Shown: one piece after another, positions 62,884 through 64,000 of the stretch
Layout of the letters: each line of letters opens with the position of its first letter
How positions within the stretch are numbered: position 1 is the first letter of the stretch
From: Metopolophium dirhodum
Taxonomy: Eukaryota; Arthropoda; Insecta; Hemiptera; Aphididae
Reading direction: 5' to 3'
Length of the DNA: 64,000 bases
Assembly: GCF_019925205.1 (NCBI RefSeq)
Contig: NC_083565.1
Location: forward strand, 16,954,241 to 17,018,240
Translations under genes and position numbers: made by a program
Notes under the pieces: model-generated
What the model saw: only the letters and a program-made list of their open reading frames with translations
Databases searched by the model: none
Told to the model about the DNA's origin: nothing

Positions 62884-64000
62884 TATTATATATAGTATAG
62901 TATATTACCCGTTGGTGATTGGACTTATGGATACACACGGCGTGTACATAGGCATTTCGCAATGGTGGTCGGTACGCTGTATACGCATACCCGTCGCCGT
63001 GTGATCACAGAATTTATTCTGAGGTGTTAGGTTATTGTGTGAAACGAGAATAGAAGTGCAGATAAAATATTAGGAACTCCCTACATGAATGAAAACAGAA
63101 TGCCCCTATTTTGTTCGTATTTCATTATCGTATACAGTATACGCCATTAATATTACTCCTATCGCCTGTGTACGACATAATATCAAAGGTGGGAGATCAA
63201 GCGCGTCCATCTTTAAAAATCCGGGGGAGGGGGAACTATATTTTTTCAGTAATAATGACCATTCTGTTAACCTGTTTACTGCTATGTGTAAATTTACTAT
63301 AACTTACTACTATTTTTTTTATAGCATAATATTATATGACTATTCATACAATATTATATTTTATCAATTTATCATAACCATAAAATTATTAATAAAATAA
63401 ATAAGAATAGGCAGTTCGTTATATAAAACGTTATATAACTAAAGATAATTAAATGTTATAACAAGAACTGTAAGTCACGTTTATTTTTGAAAATTCGTCA
63501 ACAACATATTGAACTAAATTTAAATCTTGAATTTTCTGTCTATGTATACTTAGCAGTTAAGCATACATAATCCAGATAATAAATTATATTATACGTATAC
63601 TTATATTAGTTATCATTAAGTTTAATATAATAATATCTATGATGATAATATATCTGCTGTTCAAATCATTGAACTTGATAGGTACGTGTAAAATCGTCGA
63701 CATATTTTTCTTATATTAAGGGGATTCCATACCATGATTTTCTGTTTTTGTCTAACACACGCGCGACATAGGGTTTTAGACGGATTCTTTGCCAAACATA
63801 TCAATTGATCTAATGAAGTGATAAGAATTCTGAAAACAGATTTGAATTCGTCGTCAAGTCTACTTGAAATCGACATTCCCACAATTTTGATTTTTTTTCT
63901 ATTTTGAGGAAAACCGATTATGCATAAAAATTCCCGTTTTACATTAATTTTTATGTTGTTTTTTCCCGGAGCATTTGAAAACTATTCGGAATTTTAAATT
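62884..64000. other. AT-rich end of window with no gene recognised
   Basis: A moderately GC-richer block at 62905-63020 and a short G-rich patch at ~63222-63234 interrupt AT-rich DNA. Short frames show no domain. No bounded element was found. Confidence 0.5.

Noticed and set aside
1..64000. tRNA, rRNA, CRISPR and known conserved miRNA sequences
   Set aside because: I looked by eye for conserved tRNA boxes, direct-repeat arrays and familiar insect miRNA seeds (let-7, miR-1, bantam, miR-184) and saw none. A covariance-model scan would be decisive.

Overview
The window looks like nuclear DNA from an aphid (Hemiptera, Aphididae). It is very AT-rich, dense in motifs such as 'taggtacctat', has small GT-AG introns and carries many insect-type MITEs and LINE fragments. 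The species call is inference from composition and style, not from a database match. There are no bacterial-style operons, CRISPR arrays or rRNA genes, and I recognised no tRNA.

The first ~30 kb holds no protein gene I can defend. It alternates AT-rich stretches with CpG-richer islands (about 3.7-6.2, 10.5-11.9, 14.6-17.5 and 23.4-24.7 kb) that look like promoter, 5'-UTR or regulatory DNA. From 25.1 to 29.9 kb is a cluster of mobile-element remains: two hAT-type MITEs with perfect 8-bp target duplications, a foldback element, two short tandem arrays and a dispersed coding-derived repeat. At 30.29-30.97 kb sits a small two-exon GC-rich gene for a 212-residue repeat protein that I cannot assign to any family. 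It is the best candidate here for something undescribed.

The right half has three conserved genes, each rebuilt exon by exon with consistent splice phases. XRN1/pacman (5'-3' exoribonuclease, minus strand, 31 exons, 1663 aa) spans 33.3-47.0 kb. rumi/POGLUT1 (protein O-glucosyltransferase acting on Notch EGF repeats, plus strand, 6 exons, 384 aa) starts 783 bp away and is divergent from XRN1. fray/OSR1-SPAK (Ste20-type kinase of the WNK pathway, minus strand, 10 exons, 503 aa) spans 49.95-55.43 kb and is convergent with rumi, so their 3' UTRs probably overlap. The three genes act in separate pathways (mRNA decay, Notch glycosylation, ion transport). Their adjacency looks positional rather than functional.

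The XRN1 and fray introns have collected TEs: a hAT MITE, a TA-flanked MITE, three foldback or palindromic elements, a LINE reverse-transcriptase relic, and a 311-bp 5'-truncated LINE with poly(A) and a 12-bp target duplication. Beyond fray there is a CpG-rich promoter, then AT-rich DNA with another hAT MITE, a LINE 3' relic and a 2-kb long inverted repeat.
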